From the NCBI RefSeq assembly GCF_001936335.1, contig NZ_CP018888.1, positions 1,116,001 to 1,180,000 of the forward strand: 64,000 nucleotides of DNA, given 5' to 3'. The translations under genes were made by a program, and so were the position numbers. Below the pieces are notes generated by a model. It had not been told where the DNA came from. It ran no database searches and was given only the letters and a program-made list of their open reading frames with translations. This document shows positions 45,711 through 54,875 of the stretch, piece by piece. Positions within the stretch are counted from its first letter, which is position 1. Every line of letters starts with the position of its first letter. The stretch is from Amylolactobacillus amylophilus DSM 20533 = JCM 1125 (lineage in GTDB: Bacteria; Bacillota; Bacilli; Lactobacillales; Lactobacillaceae).

Positions 45711-46807
45711 GAATATTACATATAAACGCAGGCCTCGAACAGGGCGGCGGTCTTTTTCACATAGTCAACTTATTGAAGGTCGCAAGACTTGAACAGCAGG
45801 ATTTTACCTTGCTAACATTTGCTGATGGACCGGTCGCGGCAGAGGCACGTAAGGTTGGTGCTAAAGTAGACGTATTGGGAATTGATAGTCGGTATGATCT
45901 TAGACTACTGCAGAAACTGAAGCGATACATCAATAAGGGTAATTTTGACATCGTTCACACACATGGTGCTCGTGCCAATCTGTTCATGTCCATGATTAGC
46001 GGTCAAATACCTGCTAAGTGGGTCATCACGGTGCACAGTGATCCAACGAAGGATTTCGGCGGCCGGGGGTTTGTCGGGCGAGTTTTTACTAAACTGAACC
46101 TCCGCAGTCTTAGGAAGGCGGATAGATTATTAGCCGTCACCAAAAACTTCAAGAATCTCTTGGTCCAGCAGGTTCAAGTCGATCCTGCACATATTAGCGT
46201 GATTTATAACGGTATTTTTTTCGATCAAGATGAGAAAAAGCAGCTACAGCACGCGGGATTTAACATAATCAATGTTGCAAGAATGGAGCCGATCAAGGGA
46301 CAAATGCTCCTACTCCAGGCGCTTTCTGAGTTGAAGTTAGCAGACCTCAAGTTGCACTTTGTGGGCGATGGCAGTGCGTTGCAGGAACTAAAAGAGTATG
46401 TGAAGGCTCACGGAATGAACGAGAACGTCGTTTTTCATGGTTTTCTACCACAATCAGCAATCAATGATTTATACCAAACGATGGATCTGGCGGTGTTAAC
46501 TTCTTACTCGGAGAGTTTTCCCCTTGTGCTCCTCGAGGCCGCAAACGCTGAGGTACCTATTCTGTCAACGAACGTTGGTGACATCGAAAAGATGATACCA
46601 GATGAACAACACGGCTTCGTAGCCTCGATTGGCGATGGCGGTTCCATCAAAAACGCAATTTTAAAGGCTTATTCAATCCACCAAGAACAACCAAGCACCC
46701 TTAATGAGATGGCGCAAATTGAGAAATCATACCTGAGCGCCAATTTTTCGATGGTGCAGCAACTAAACTCGATTGAGAGTATTTACCGCGTACTACTTAA
46801 CAACTAA
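45707..46807 (+). CDS. Glycosyltransferase family 4
   Basis: A 366-residue GT-B enzyme. The opening is MRILHINAGLEQGGG, with the HTHGARANLF acceptor-domain segment. In the C-terminal half VARMEPIKGQMLLLQAL, HFVGDGSAL and the nucleotide-sugar motif ESFPLVLLEAANAEVPILSTN follow, with the EX7E-type Glu residues. It overlaps tagA by 4 bases (ATGA) and is translationally coupled. The donor is unknown. It adds one sugar to the lipid-linked unit. Confidence 0.92.
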   Translation: MRILHINAGLEQGGGLFHIVNLLKVARLEQQDFTLLTFADGPVAAEARKVGAKVDVLGIDSRYDLRLLQKLKRYINKGNFDIVHTHGARANLFMSMISGQIPAKWVITVHSDPTKDFGGRGFVGRVFTKLNLRSLRKADRLLAVTKNFKNLLVQQVQVDPAHISVIYNGIFFDQDEKKQLQHAGFNIINVARMEPIKGQMLLLQALSELKLADLKLHFVGDGSALQELKEYVKAHGMNENVVFHGFLPQSAINDLYQTMDLAVLTSYSESFPLVLLEAANAEVPILSTNVGDIEKMIPDEQHGFVASIGDGGSIKNAILKAYSIHQEQPSTLNEMAQIEKSYLSANFSMVQQLNSIESIYRVLLNN

Positions 46808-46834
46808 GTTGGGTTTTGAAAGGGAATTTTTTAA

Positions 46835-48826
46835 ATGGGTAGACAGACACAAAACTTTAGTTACTTTAAGCAGGTACCAATTGTCATCTTCTTTGCGCTA
46901 CAACCAATTGCTTTAGGGCTGATTGCAAAAAACGCTGGGGCCAACAGCAATTTAGCTATTTTCTATACCAGCTTAGCGGCCATAATTGGTGTGCTATTGT
47001 TTTTAAAGTCAATTGGGAGCGACTTTAGGCTCAAGTTAATCAAAGTGGTCAACTGGCTAGTAATTACATCGTTCACTACGCTAGTCTATCTTGACCTCAC
47101 TAGTGCTGCAGCGGCTGCGGATTTTCTGACCCCGTTAGTTTTGGCATCTGGAATCACGAGTATTTATTTGCTGCAGCAACAGTTCAATGCTCGACAGGTA
47201 TTAATTTTTATTTTAACCCTTGTTAATGTACTGTTAGTGGGGAATCCTGTGGCGAGTGTCTTGTTTGTTTGTGATGGCTTGATTGCAATAGGCGCCAGCT
47301 TCTACAGGCGAAGAGCCACGGGGCAAATCAATGTTCAAACGACCGTAATCTTGATTATTGCTTTTGTTGGTCTGAGGCTTGACGTGACCGGATTGAAGTT
47401 GCTTCAGCCCGAGTTGAATGATTACGTGATAATCTTATACTATTTGGTCGTGTTATTTGCCGGGGTTTATTGGACAAAACAGCTCAAAATCAAGACTAAC
47501 GGTAACTACTGGCTCATTGCTGGGACCTTGACAGCAAATCTAATTATTGTGCAACTCTCGCTCCAATATGCAGGAATTCTGAACCCGTTAAACGTCGTGG
47601 CTGCCGCATTTATTTCTTGGCACCTCTTTCTTTTTGAAGGTGTGCGTGTCGGCGATGATGTCAGCGGTATTCCGCGGGTCTCTGTACTCATGCCCACATA
47701 TAACAGTGCGAACACGATTGAAGCATCACTTGATTCATTGTTGATGCAGGACTATTCCGATTTCGAAGTAATCGTGATTGACGATGGCTCGACCGATGCC
47801 ACCCGATCCGTCGTTGAAAGGTATCAGGCCAATCACCCTCAAATGGCGCTTACCTACGTATATCAAGCAAATGCGGATCAACTTGATGCGCTCATGAATG
47901 GCCTTGAACTAGTTACTGGTGCTGTGACATACATACTTCATTCTGATGATCTACTTTATAATGAACGGGTGCTCACCGGCGGGGTAGAGGCGCTGCAGCA
48001 CATTGGCGTTGCGGGAGTCTTCCCCGACTTTGAGGTAGTTGACAATCACCTGGCGCGAATCAAGGTCAATCGTGTTAAGCCATTTGTTGGTGGCAAGTCT
48101 ACTATTGTCAAAACGGGGCTCCAATTTGGGCGTAATCCGTACAGCGACTTTGCCTTTTGGCGGACCAATATTTTCAGGCAGCAAGTTGCCTCAAATTACT
48201 TGGCGAACAATATGGTTGCCTGGTACGATTTTGAGCAGAACGTCCCTTTGAATATGGTTAACTTAAATATCATTGGGTTCAAGTATCGGATCCACGAGGG
48301 TAATTATCTGAATTCCACGGATGGCTCGGTCAATGTGCTTAGTGGGGAGCTCCGCACTTTGACACATGTTCTTGCGCGGCACAGGATACCGGCGTTTAAG
48401 CTACAATCACTAGTGTTTCGGGCATTCAATAAATTTAAGCTAGATAGCTTAATTCCAGTCATTAGCTTTAGCGGTCAGACAGAGCCGGCCGAGATTGTGG
48501 AGCAGGTAATTAAATTACGTGTACCGGAAATCAACCACCCATACCTCCGGACCATACTTGATTTCTTCAGGAATAGGAATAATCAAAAGCAGGCTGAACT
48601 GGTGGTACCTGAGGATCTACGAATCTTTAGGGGTGGAGAAATTAGACTATTTAACCGGCAGCTAGCTAGTGGTTCGTTGCCAGATTTCTATCATCAACTG
48701 ATGGAATTACTTGCAGCTGGCACAACGACTATCACCGTGGCTAGCGCAAGTTCTGCTACCAAGATTACGCAATTATTAGAATTTTTCTGTGTCCGCGATT
48801 ATGTCAAAGTTGAGGTGATTAAATAA
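46835..48826 (+). CDS. Fusion of a multi-pass membrane domain with a family 2 glycosyltransferase
   Basis: A 663-residue protein. Residues 1-270 form about eight hydrophobic helices with short loops and no motif I recognise. Residues about 281-500 are a GT2 domain: RVSVLMPTYNSANTIEASL, IVIDDGSTDATR and the HSDD donor motif. A C-terminal soluble tail of about 160 residues follows, of unknown fold. GT2 enzymes of this kind more often have helices after the catalytic domain, so this order is unusual. The N-terminal domain might help transport or polymerise the product. It lies 27 bases after the GT4 gene and overlaps the GT32 gene by one base. Confidence 0.85.
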   Translation: MGRQTQNFSYFKQVPIVIFFALQPIALGLIAKNAGANSNLAIFYTSLAAIIGVLLFLKSIGSDFRLKLIKVVNWLVITSFTTLVYLDLTSAAAAADFLTPLVLASGITSIYLLQQQFNARQVLIFILTLVNVLLVGNPVASVLFVCDGLIAIGASFYRRRATGQINVQTTVILIIAFVGLRLDVTGLKLLQPELNDYVIILYYLVVLFAGVYWTKQLKIKTNGNYWLIAGTLTANLIIVQLSLQYAGILNPLNVVAAAFISWHLFLFEGVRVGDDVSGIPRVSVLMPTYNSANTIEASLDSLLMQDYSDFEVIVIDDGSTDATRSVVERYQANHPQMALTYVYQANADQLDALMNGLELVTGAVTYILHSDDLLYNERVLTGGVEALQHIGVAGVFPDFEVVDNHLARIKVNRVKPFVGGKSTIVKTGLQFGRNPYSDFAFWRTNIFRQQVASNYLANNMVAWYDFEQNVPLNMVNLNIIGFKYRIHEGNYLNSTDGSVNVLSGELRTLTHVLARHRIPAFKLQSLVFRAFNKFKLDSLIPVISFSGQTEPAEIVEQVIKLRVPEINHPYLRTILDFFRNRNNQKQAELVVPEDLRIFRGGEIRLFNRQLASGSLPDFYHQLMELLAAGTTTITVASASSATKITQLLEFFCVRDYVKVEVIK

Positions 48827-49530
48827 TGATTCCAAAGAAGATACATTACGTTTGGGTTGGGGGGAATGAGAAACCTGCCGCCATCCAGCAATGCATGGCA
48901 ACCTGGCGCAAACAACTGTCTGATTACGAGATAATCGAGTGGAATGAGGATAACTTCGATCTGAAGCAGAATAAGTATATTAGGCAGGCCTATGAAGCAA
49001 AGAAGTGGGCTTTTGTCAGTGATTATATCCGTGCTAGTGTCGTGTACGAGTATGGCGGTATCTATTTGGATACGGATGTCTTAGTCTTAGACGACTTGAA
49101 TAAACTGCGAGAAAATCGGGCTTTCGTGGGCTTTGAGAACGCTCAGTACCCATTTACCGCCACGTTCGGTGCGGAGCCGCACCATCCGCTGGTAAAGGAT
49201 ATGGTCGATTATTTCAATGAGCTAGACTTTGAGTTTGATACTAGTCAACAGATGGCTGGCGTCAATACAGTCAGCGTTTCCGATATTCTCATTGATAAAT
49301 ACCATTGCCTCCCGAATAATCAGGAGCAGTTACTTGAAACGGGCATTCACGTTTATCCGGACAATATTTTGTGTAACCCAAGCGCGGAGTCTAGCACAAT
49401 TCACGTCTTTACCGGTACCTGGATGGAAGGTAAAAAGTCCTTGAAACGTCAGTTGGTTACTAAATTTAAATTACACATTAAGACCAAGAGGCAGGCTTCA
49501 TTGTATGCCAGAATTTTTGGTCGTGGCTGA
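48826..49530 (+). CDS. Glycosyltransferase family 32 (capsular polysaccharide type)
   Basis: A 234-residue GT32-like protein with MIPKKIHYVWVGG at the start, KWAFVSDYIRASVVYEYGGIYLDTDVLVL carrying the DXD metal-binding motif (DTD), and a C-terminal basic segment (KSLKRQLVTKFKLHIKTKR) that may touch the membrane. It transfers a sugar onto the growing unit. Last gene of the operon; its stop codon overlaps the terminator hairpin. Confidence 0.9.
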   Translation: MIPKKIHYVWVGGNEKPAAIQQCMATWRKQLSDYEIIEWNEDNFDLKQNKYIRQAYEAKKWAFVSDYIRASVVYEYGGIYLDTDVLVLDDLNKLRENRAFVGFENAQYPFTATFGAEPHHPLVKDMVDYFNELDFEFDTSQQMAGVNTVSVSDILIDKYHCLPNNQEQLLETGIHVYPDNILCNPSAESSTIHVFTGTWMEGKKSLKRQLVTKFKLHIKTKRQASLYARIFGRG

Positions 49531-49559
49531 TAGTTCGGATACTTGGACTATCTTTTTTT
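49529..49559 (+). terminator. Terminator of the wall-polysaccharide operon
   Basis: GATAGT (49529-49534) and ACTATC (49547-49552) arms with additional inner weak pairing, followed by seven Ts (49553-49559). The left arm begins in the TGA of the GT32 gene. Confidence 0.85.
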
Positions 49560-49612
49560 GTGAGATTAGTTATACTAAATATGTAAAAAACTTTGATAAT
49601 CGAGGACAAACC

Positions 49613-51073
49613 ATGATTCGGAAGACTGAAGATTCGTTAATTTTACATACTGACCTTTATCAATTAAATATGATGTATACCTACTTCAAAGAGGGCATCC
49701 ATAACAGGCATGCCGTATTTGAATGTTATTTCAGAAATATTCCATTCAAAAATGGCTACGCGATTTTCGCCGGGCTGGACCACTCTATTGAATACCTCAG
49801 CAGCTTGAAATTTGCTGAGAGTGACTTGCAGTACCTAAAGGATACTCAGGGCTACGACGATGACTTTCTCTCTTACCTCAGAGACTTTGACTTTAGTTGT
49901 ACAGTCAACTCTGCAGTTGAGGGTGAGATTGTGTACAACAACGAACCAATCTTTCAAGTTGAGGGTCCATTAGCCGAATGTCAGCTAGTTGAGACCGCAT
50001 TACTCAATATCATCAACTTCCAGACGTTGATTGCAACGAAGGCGTCCCGAATTAAGTCTGCTGTGGGTGACGATATCGTGATGGAGTTCGGTACACGACG
50101 GGCTCAAGAGACGGAGGCGGCAATTTGGGGAACTAGGGCTGCCTACATTGCGGGTTTCGACTCTACGAGTAACGTCCGCGCCGGCAAGAGATTTGGTATT
50201 CCCGTCAGCGGTACGCATGCACATTCTCTGGTCCAGGCCTATCGGGATGAGTACAAGGCATTCAAGGCGTATGCAGAAACTCATCGCGATTGCGTCTTTC
50301 TGGTTGATACGTATGACACGTTGAAGAGTGGCGTGCCAACAGCAATTAAGGTTGCTAATGAGATGGGTGACAAAATCAATTTTGTCGGCGTTCGGATTGA
50401 TTCTGGCGACATGGCATACATCTCGAAAAAGATTCGTAAGCAACTTGACGAGGCTGGTTATCAAAATACCAAGATTTTTGCATCAAACGATCTTGACGAA
50501 CAAACCATTACCAATTTAAAGATGCAGGATGCGAAGATTAATGCGTGGGGTGTAGGAACCAAGCTGATTACGGCTTTCGATCAACCAGCGCTTGGTGCTG
50601 TTTATAAACTGGTAGCGATTGAAGATGAACATGGCCAGATGGAGGATACGTTGAAACTTTCTAGCAATGCCGAGAAGGTGACAACACCGGGTAAGAAGCA
50701 GGTTTGGCGTATCACAAATAACGATAAGGACAACAAGTCTGAGGGCGATTGGGTAAGCCTTGCCAGTGAGAATCCGCGCAGTTATGATTCGCTATTTATG
50801 TTTCATCCGCAATATACCTACATCAATAAGGTCGTCAAAAACTACACTGCTCGGCCAATTTTACAAACCATATTCCAGCAGGGAGAATTAGTGTATCAGG
50901 TACCTACGCTTGAGGAGACCCGTGAGTACAGCCGGATTCAATTGGATAGTTTATGGGACGAGTACAAACGCGATTTGAATCCGCAGGAATATCCGGTTGA
51001 TTTGTCCCAGAAGCTGTATGATCACAAGATGACGTTGATTCATGAAATTCGTGAGAAGTATTCAAGGGAGTAG
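49613..51073 (+). CDS. pncB: Nicotinate phosphoribosyltransferase
   Basis: A 486-residue enzyme that makes nicotinate mononucleotide from nicotinate and PRPP in NAD salvage. Features are LHTDLYQLNMMYTY at the start, EFGTRRAQETEAA, SGTHAHSLVQAYRDE with the key His, and VGVRIDSGDMAYISKKIR. Length is normal. The start is ATG 49613 with GAGGA upstream. An in-frame extension to 49505 runs back through the terminator and the GT32 gene and is rejected. Forms an operon with nadE (3-base gap). Confidence 0.96.
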   Translation: MIRKTEDSLILHTDLYQLNMMYTYFKEGIHNRHAVFECYFRNIPFKNGYAIFAGLDHSIEYLSSLKFAESDLQYLKDTQGYDDDFLSYLRDFDFSCTVNSAVEGEIVYNNEPIFQVEGPLAECQLVETALLNIINFQTLIATKASRIKSAVGDDIVMEFGTRRAQETEAAIWGTRAAYIAGFDSTSNVRAGKRFGIPVSGTHAHSLVQAYRDEYKAFKAYAETHRDCVFLVDTYDTLKSGVPTAIKVANEMGDKINFVGVRIDSGDMAYISKKIRKQLDEAGYQNTKIFASNDLDEQTITNLKMQDAKINAWGVGTKLITAFDQPALGAVYKLVAIEDEHGQMEDTLKLSSNAEKVTTPGKKQVWRITNNDKDNKSEGDWVSLASENPRSYDSLFMFHPQYTYINKVVKNYTARPILQTIFQQGELVYQVPTLEETREYSRIQLDSLWDEYKRDLNPQEYPVDLSQKLYDHKMTLIHEIREKYSRE

Positions 51074-51076
51074 AAA

Positions 51077-51895
51077 ATGCGTGAATTGCAGAAAGAAATT
51101 ATCGAGTTAGAGAGAACTAAGCCAACGATTGAACCGGAACATGAAGTGCGTCGTTCTGTAGATTTTCTGAAGGATTATCTACAGCAGAATCCAGGCTTGA
51201 AGACTTATGTCCTAGGAATTTCTGGGGGTCAGGATTCGACTTTAGCTGGTAAATTAGCCCAGATGGCGATTAGCGAGCTGCGAACAGAAACTGGTGCTAA
51301 GGATTACCAATTTGTGGCGGTTCGGTTACCATACGGCGAACAAGCTGACGAGCAAGACGCACTAGATGCAATCAAGTTCATCCAGGCAGACATGACGATG
51401 GTTGTGAATATCAAACCGAGCGTCGATGCTCTGGTGGAAGCTGTCACTCAAGATTCCCTTGTAATTTCAGATTTCAATAAAGGAAACATTAAAGCGCGGG
51501 CTCGGATGGTGGCGCAATATGCGATTGCTGGTCAGATGCACGGTGCTGTTATTGGCACCGATCACGCCGCTGAAAATGTGACGGGCTTCTTTACGAAATA
51601 TGGTGATGGTGGTGCTGATTTACTTCCCCTGGCTGGGCTCAATAAGCGCCAGGGCAAGGCATTGCTGAGTTATCTTAAGGCTCCTAGTCATCTGTACGAA
51701 AAAAAACCAACAGCAGATCTAGAGGAGAAGAAGCCACTGCTGCCTGACGAGGAAGCATTAGGCGTAACCTACGATCAGATTGACGACTACCTTGAGGGTA
51801 GGAGAATTAACGGGTTAGCGGCGGAAAAGATCGAACAGCTTTATCTGAAGTCAGAGCACAAGCGGCATCTGCCTGTGACGCCTTTTGAGCGGTAA
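51077..51895 (+). CDS. nadE: Ammonia-dependent NAD synthetase
   Basis: A 272-residue N-type ATP pyrophosphatase that amidates deamido-NAD. The P-loop-like motif is [13 protein letters not shown], and AARAM-type helices follow with [18 protein letters not shown] and [20 protein letters not shown], where the substrate binds. No glutaminase (nitrilase) domain is attached, so free ammonia is used. AAGGGAG precedes the ATG. With pncB it forms the NAD-salvage pair. Confidence 0.96.
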   Translation: MRELQKEIIELERTKPTIEPEHEVRRSVDFLKDYLQQNPGLKTYVLGISGGQDSTLAGKLAQMAISELRTETGAKDYQFVAVRLPYGEQADEQDALDAIKFIQADMTMVVNIKPSVDALVEAVTQDSLVISDFNKGNIKARARMVAQYAIAGQMHGAVIGTDHAAENVTGFFTKYGDGGADLLPLAGLNKRQGKALLSYLKAPSHLYEKKPTADLEEKKPLLPDEEALGVTYDQIDDYLEGRRINGLAAEKIEQLYLKSEHKRHLPVTPFER

Positions 51896-51931
51896 AAATC
51901 TGGCTAATTGCAAATTGTCAAAAGGTTAAGC

Positions 51932-51961
51932 TTGCATAATTTAGTTAATTTATTTTATAAT
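51932..51961 (+). promoter_or_regulatory. Promoter of the riboswitch-controlled P-type ATPase
   Basis: TTGCAT (51932-51937), 18 bases, TATAAT (51956-51961). Transcription would start near 51968, just before the riboswitch P1. Confidence 0.75.
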
Positions 51962-51967
51962 AGTTTT

Positions 51968-52085
51968 ATCCATAAGGGAGTAACTTGCAGAATAATGTGA
52001 TAAGTTCATCAACCGGAGATATTCTGGGCTTATCTTAATTAGTGAGACTTATGTGCGGATTATTTTCGTGCGTAAGTCTTTTTTC
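51968..52085 (+). promoter_or_regulatory. yybP-ykoY-type (Mn2+) riboswitch with terminator platform
   Basis: P1 is CATAAG (51971-51976) with CTTATG (52048-52053). The family-type segments are present: AAGGGAGTAACTTGC beside the 5' P1 strand, the TTCATCAACCGG internal loop flanked by GATAAG/CTTATC, and GTGAGACTTA on the 3' side. The 3' P1 strand is also part of a 12-pair terminator stem, GACTTATGTGCG (52046-52057) with CGTGCGTAAGTC (52067-52078), followed by six Ts. Aptamer folding and termination are mutually exclusive, an 'on' switch. In known cases this class senses Mn2+ and often controls P-type ATPases. Confidence 0.82.
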
Positions 52086-52117
52086 TTAAGTTATCAATTT
52101 TAATATCGGAGGAACAA

Positions 52118-54796
52118 ATGGACGTTAAAAAACGGATTTATGCTCAAACCAATAACGAGATTATGGAGCAGTTTGCCACTACAAATCGTGGCTTAACTAA
52201 CGCTGAAGTACAGGAGCGGCTAGCTAAGTATGGTCCAAACGCCTTGGAAGCTGGTAAGAAAAAGACTATGCTCCAAAGGTTTTTAGATCAATTTAAGGAT
52301 TTCATGATCATCGTATTGATGGCTGCTGCACTGATTTCTGGGTTAGTAGCACAGGAATGGGCCGACTCAGCGCTCATTATGTTGGTTGTGATTATCAATG
52401 CTATCCTCGGTGTTTTCCAAGAATCAAAGGCTGAGGAAGCGATTGATGCATTAAAGAAGATGTCAACACCAGACGCCCGTGTACGCCGCGACGGGGCAAT
52501 CGTGTCCATCCCGAGTGACCAATTGGTTCCGGGTGATTTGGTGCTCCTGGAGGCTGGTGACGTTGTACCGGCAGATATGCGTCTGATCGACGTGGCTTCG
52601 CTCAAGATTGAGGAGTCAGCTCTGACTGGTGAATCCGTCCCGGTCGAGAAGAGTAATGAGACCTTGAACGACGAAGATGTTCCTCTGGGGGACCGGATTA
52701 ACATGGGTTACATGAATAGTAATGTAACCTATGGCCGTGCAGAAGGTATCGTCACTGGTACGGGAATGCAGACTGAGGTTGGTCAAATTGCCCACATGAT
52801 TAATCAGGCCGACGAGACCACAACGCCACTCCAAATGAATTTAAATTCGCTTGGTAAAACTTTGACAATCTTAATTCTGATTGTTGCTGCTTTGATTTTT
52901 GGAATTGGAATATTAAACAACCCACAAGGCTTACCAATGAACGAGTTGATCATGAATATGTTCTTGGTTGCTATTTCATTGGCCGTGGCTGCGATTCCGG
53001 AAGGGTTACCAGCCATTGTTACGATCATTTTGGCACTTGGGACACAGAAGATGGCCAAGGAAAATGCACTAGTGCGTAAACTGCCAGCTGTAGAAACTTT
53101 AGGTAGCACCGACATTATCGCTTCTGACAAAACCGGTACGTTGACGATGAACCAGATGACGGTGGAGAAGATGTACTACCAAGGTGTGCTCAGGGATGCT
53201 GATGCCGATATCGATTCAGATAACAAAGCGCTGGTAGTAATGAGTTTAGCTAACGACACTAAGATTCAAAATGATGGGAACCTGTTAGGCGACCCAACAG
53301 AGACCGCGCTCATTCAATATGGTTTTGACCACGATTTCGACGTGCGCAATCTGTTGAAGAAGCAGCCACGTGTGCAAGAAGTGCCATTCGACTCGGAGAG
53401 AAAGCTGATGTCGACGGTCCACGAGCAGGCAGACGGTAGATATCTTGTGGCCGTCAAAGGTGCGCCGGACGAGTTGTTGAAACGCATTACTACTGTAGAA
53501 ATCAACGGTGAGCTTTCACCAATCACGGACGAGCAGCGGGACAATATTCTGCAAACTAATGAGGACATGGCTAAGCAAGCATTACGTGTACTAGCAATGG
53601 CTTACAAGACGATCGATGAGCGTGTGCTGGTTGCAGACAGTGAAAGCTTAGAAAATAACCTTGTGTTTGCCGGACTTGTTGGGATGATTGATCCACAAAG
53701 ACCAGAAGCTGCCCAGGCTGTTAAAGAGGCTAAACAAGCGGGTATTCGGCCAATGATGATCACTGGTGACCACCAAATTACTGCCGAGGCTATAGCCGTG
53801 CGGCTAGGGATTATCGAGGCAGGTGATGATGACGCAGTCATTACCGGTGCTCAGCTTGATGCGATGGATGATGCTACTTTTGACCAACGCGTAGGTGAAT
53901 TCTCAGTCTATGCGCGTGTCTCACCGGAACATAAGGTAAGAATCGTTAAGGCATGGCAGAAGCGCGGTAAGGTTGTTGCCATGACAGGTGATGGCGTCAA
54001 CGATGCGCCAGCTCTTAAAACATCAGATATTGGTATTGGGATGGGTATTACCGGAACCGAGGTATCGAAGGGTGCTAGTGATATGGTGCTTGCGGATGAT
54101 AACTTTGCCACAATTGTGCTTGCTGTGAAGGAAGGTCGTAAGGTCTTCGCAAATATTCAAAAAGCCATTCAATATCTGATGTCGGCGAACCTGGGTGAGG
54201 TATTAACACTATTCTTTATGACCATTCTTGGTTGGGATATTTTAGCTCCTGTCCAATTACTTTGGATTAACCTGGTAACTGATACCTTTCCTGCCATTGC
54301 TCTTGGTGTTGAGCCAATTGAACCTGGCATAATGCAGCGCAAGCCAAGAGGAAGAAAGTCTAATTTCTTCTCCGGCGGCGTAGCCTCATCGATCTTCTAC
54401 CAAGGAATTATTGAGGGTGCATTAACGCTGGGAGTTTATCTGATTGGTTTACACGTTGGCCCGCATGTGAGTGATCCTGCATTACAGCATGCTGATGCAT
54501 TAACGATGGCTTATGTAACTTTAGGCCTGATCCAGTTATTCCACGCATTTAACGTGAAATCGGTGCATCAATCGTTATTCAAGATTCACCCATTTGCAAA
54601 CAAGATGTTCAACTTGGCAATCGCGGTATCCTTTGTCTTATTAGCAGTGACCATTGTGGTTCCTGGTTTCAATGGCTTATTCCACGTAACGCCACTTGAC
54701 CCAATTCAGTGGGCGATTGTCATTGCGGCGGGTATTTCAATGCTAATCATTGTTGAAGTTGTTAAATTTGTGCAACGTAAGATGGGTAAGAATTAA
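52118..54796 (+). CDS. P-type cation (Ca2+/Mn2+) ATPase, riboswitch-controlled
   Basis: An 892-residue PMR1/SERCA-type ATPase. The N-terminal cation-ATPase domain leads to TGES (170-173). Canonical IPEGLP is at residues 293-298 in TM4, DKTGTLT at Asp337, KGAPDEL in the nucleotide domain, TGDGVNDAP in the hinge and WINLVTDTFPAIALG in TM6. All the ion-site residues of Ca2+ pumps are kept. A yybP-ykoY-like riboswitch upstream suggests that Mn2+ efflux is a physiological role, as proposed for YoaB of Lactococcus. ATCGGAGGAACAA precedes the ATG. A terminator follows. Confidence 0.92.
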   Translation: MDVKKRIYAQTNNEIMEQFATTNRGLTNAEVQERLAKYGPNALEAGKKKTMLQRFLDQFKDFMIIVLMAAALISGLVAQEWADSALIMLVVIINAILGVFQESKAEEAIDALKKMSTPDARVRRDGAIVSIPSDQLVPGDLVLLEAGDVVPADMRLIDVASLKIEESALTGESVPVEKSNETLNDEDVPLGDRINMGYMNSNVTYGRAEGIVTGTGMQTEVGQIAHMINQADETTTPLQMNLNSLGKTLTILILIVAALIFGIGILNNPQGLPMNELIMNMFLVAISLAVAAIPEGLPAIVTIILALGTQKMAKENALVRKLPAVETLGSTDIIASDKTGTLTMNQMTVEKMYYQGVLRDADADIDSDNKALVVMSLANDTKIQNDGNLLGDPTETALIQYGFDHDFDVRNLLKKQPRVQEVPFDSERKLMSTVHEQADGRYLVAVKGAPDELLKRITTVEINGELSPITDEQRDNILQTNEDMAKQALRVLAMAYKTIDERVLVADSESLENNLVFAGLVGMIDPQRPEAAQAVKEAKQAGIRPMMITGDHQITAEAIAVRLGIIEAGDDDAVITGAQLDAMDDATFDQRVGEFSVYARVSPEHKVRIVKAWQKRGKVVAMTGDGVNDAPALKTSDIGIGMGITGTEVSKGASDMVLADDNFATIVLAVKEGRKVFANIQKAIQYLMSANLGEVLTLFFMTILGWDILAPVQLLWINLVTDTFPAIALGVEPIEPGIMQRKPRGRKSNFFSGGVASSIFYQGIIEGALTLGVYLIGLHVGPHVSDPALQHADALTMAYVTLGLIQLFHAFNVKSVHQSLFKIHPFANKMFNLAIAVSFVLLAVTIVVPGFNGLFHVTPLDPIQWAIVIAAGISMLIIVEVVKFVQRKMGKN

Positions 54797-54834
54797 TTTG
54801 GGCCAGAAGATGTATAATAATTAATTAAAAAACA

Positions 54835-54857
54835 AAACGACCTGCGGGTCGTTTTTT
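54835..54857 (+). terminator. Intrinsic terminator after the ATPase gene
   Basis: AAAACGACC/GGTCGTTTT arms, 3-base loop, then TT; a strong compact hairpin. Confidence 0.9.
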
Positions 54858-54875
54858 AGTGGGGGATGATTAGTA

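Noticed and set aside
46835-47650. Identifying the N-terminal membrane domain as Wzy polymerase
   Set aside because: Wzy proteins usually have a long extracytoplasmic loop; here loops are short. Left as unknown.
49505-49612. N-terminal extension of pncB
   Set aside because: It overlaps the GT32 gene end and a terminator; ATG 49613 gives the family-typical start.
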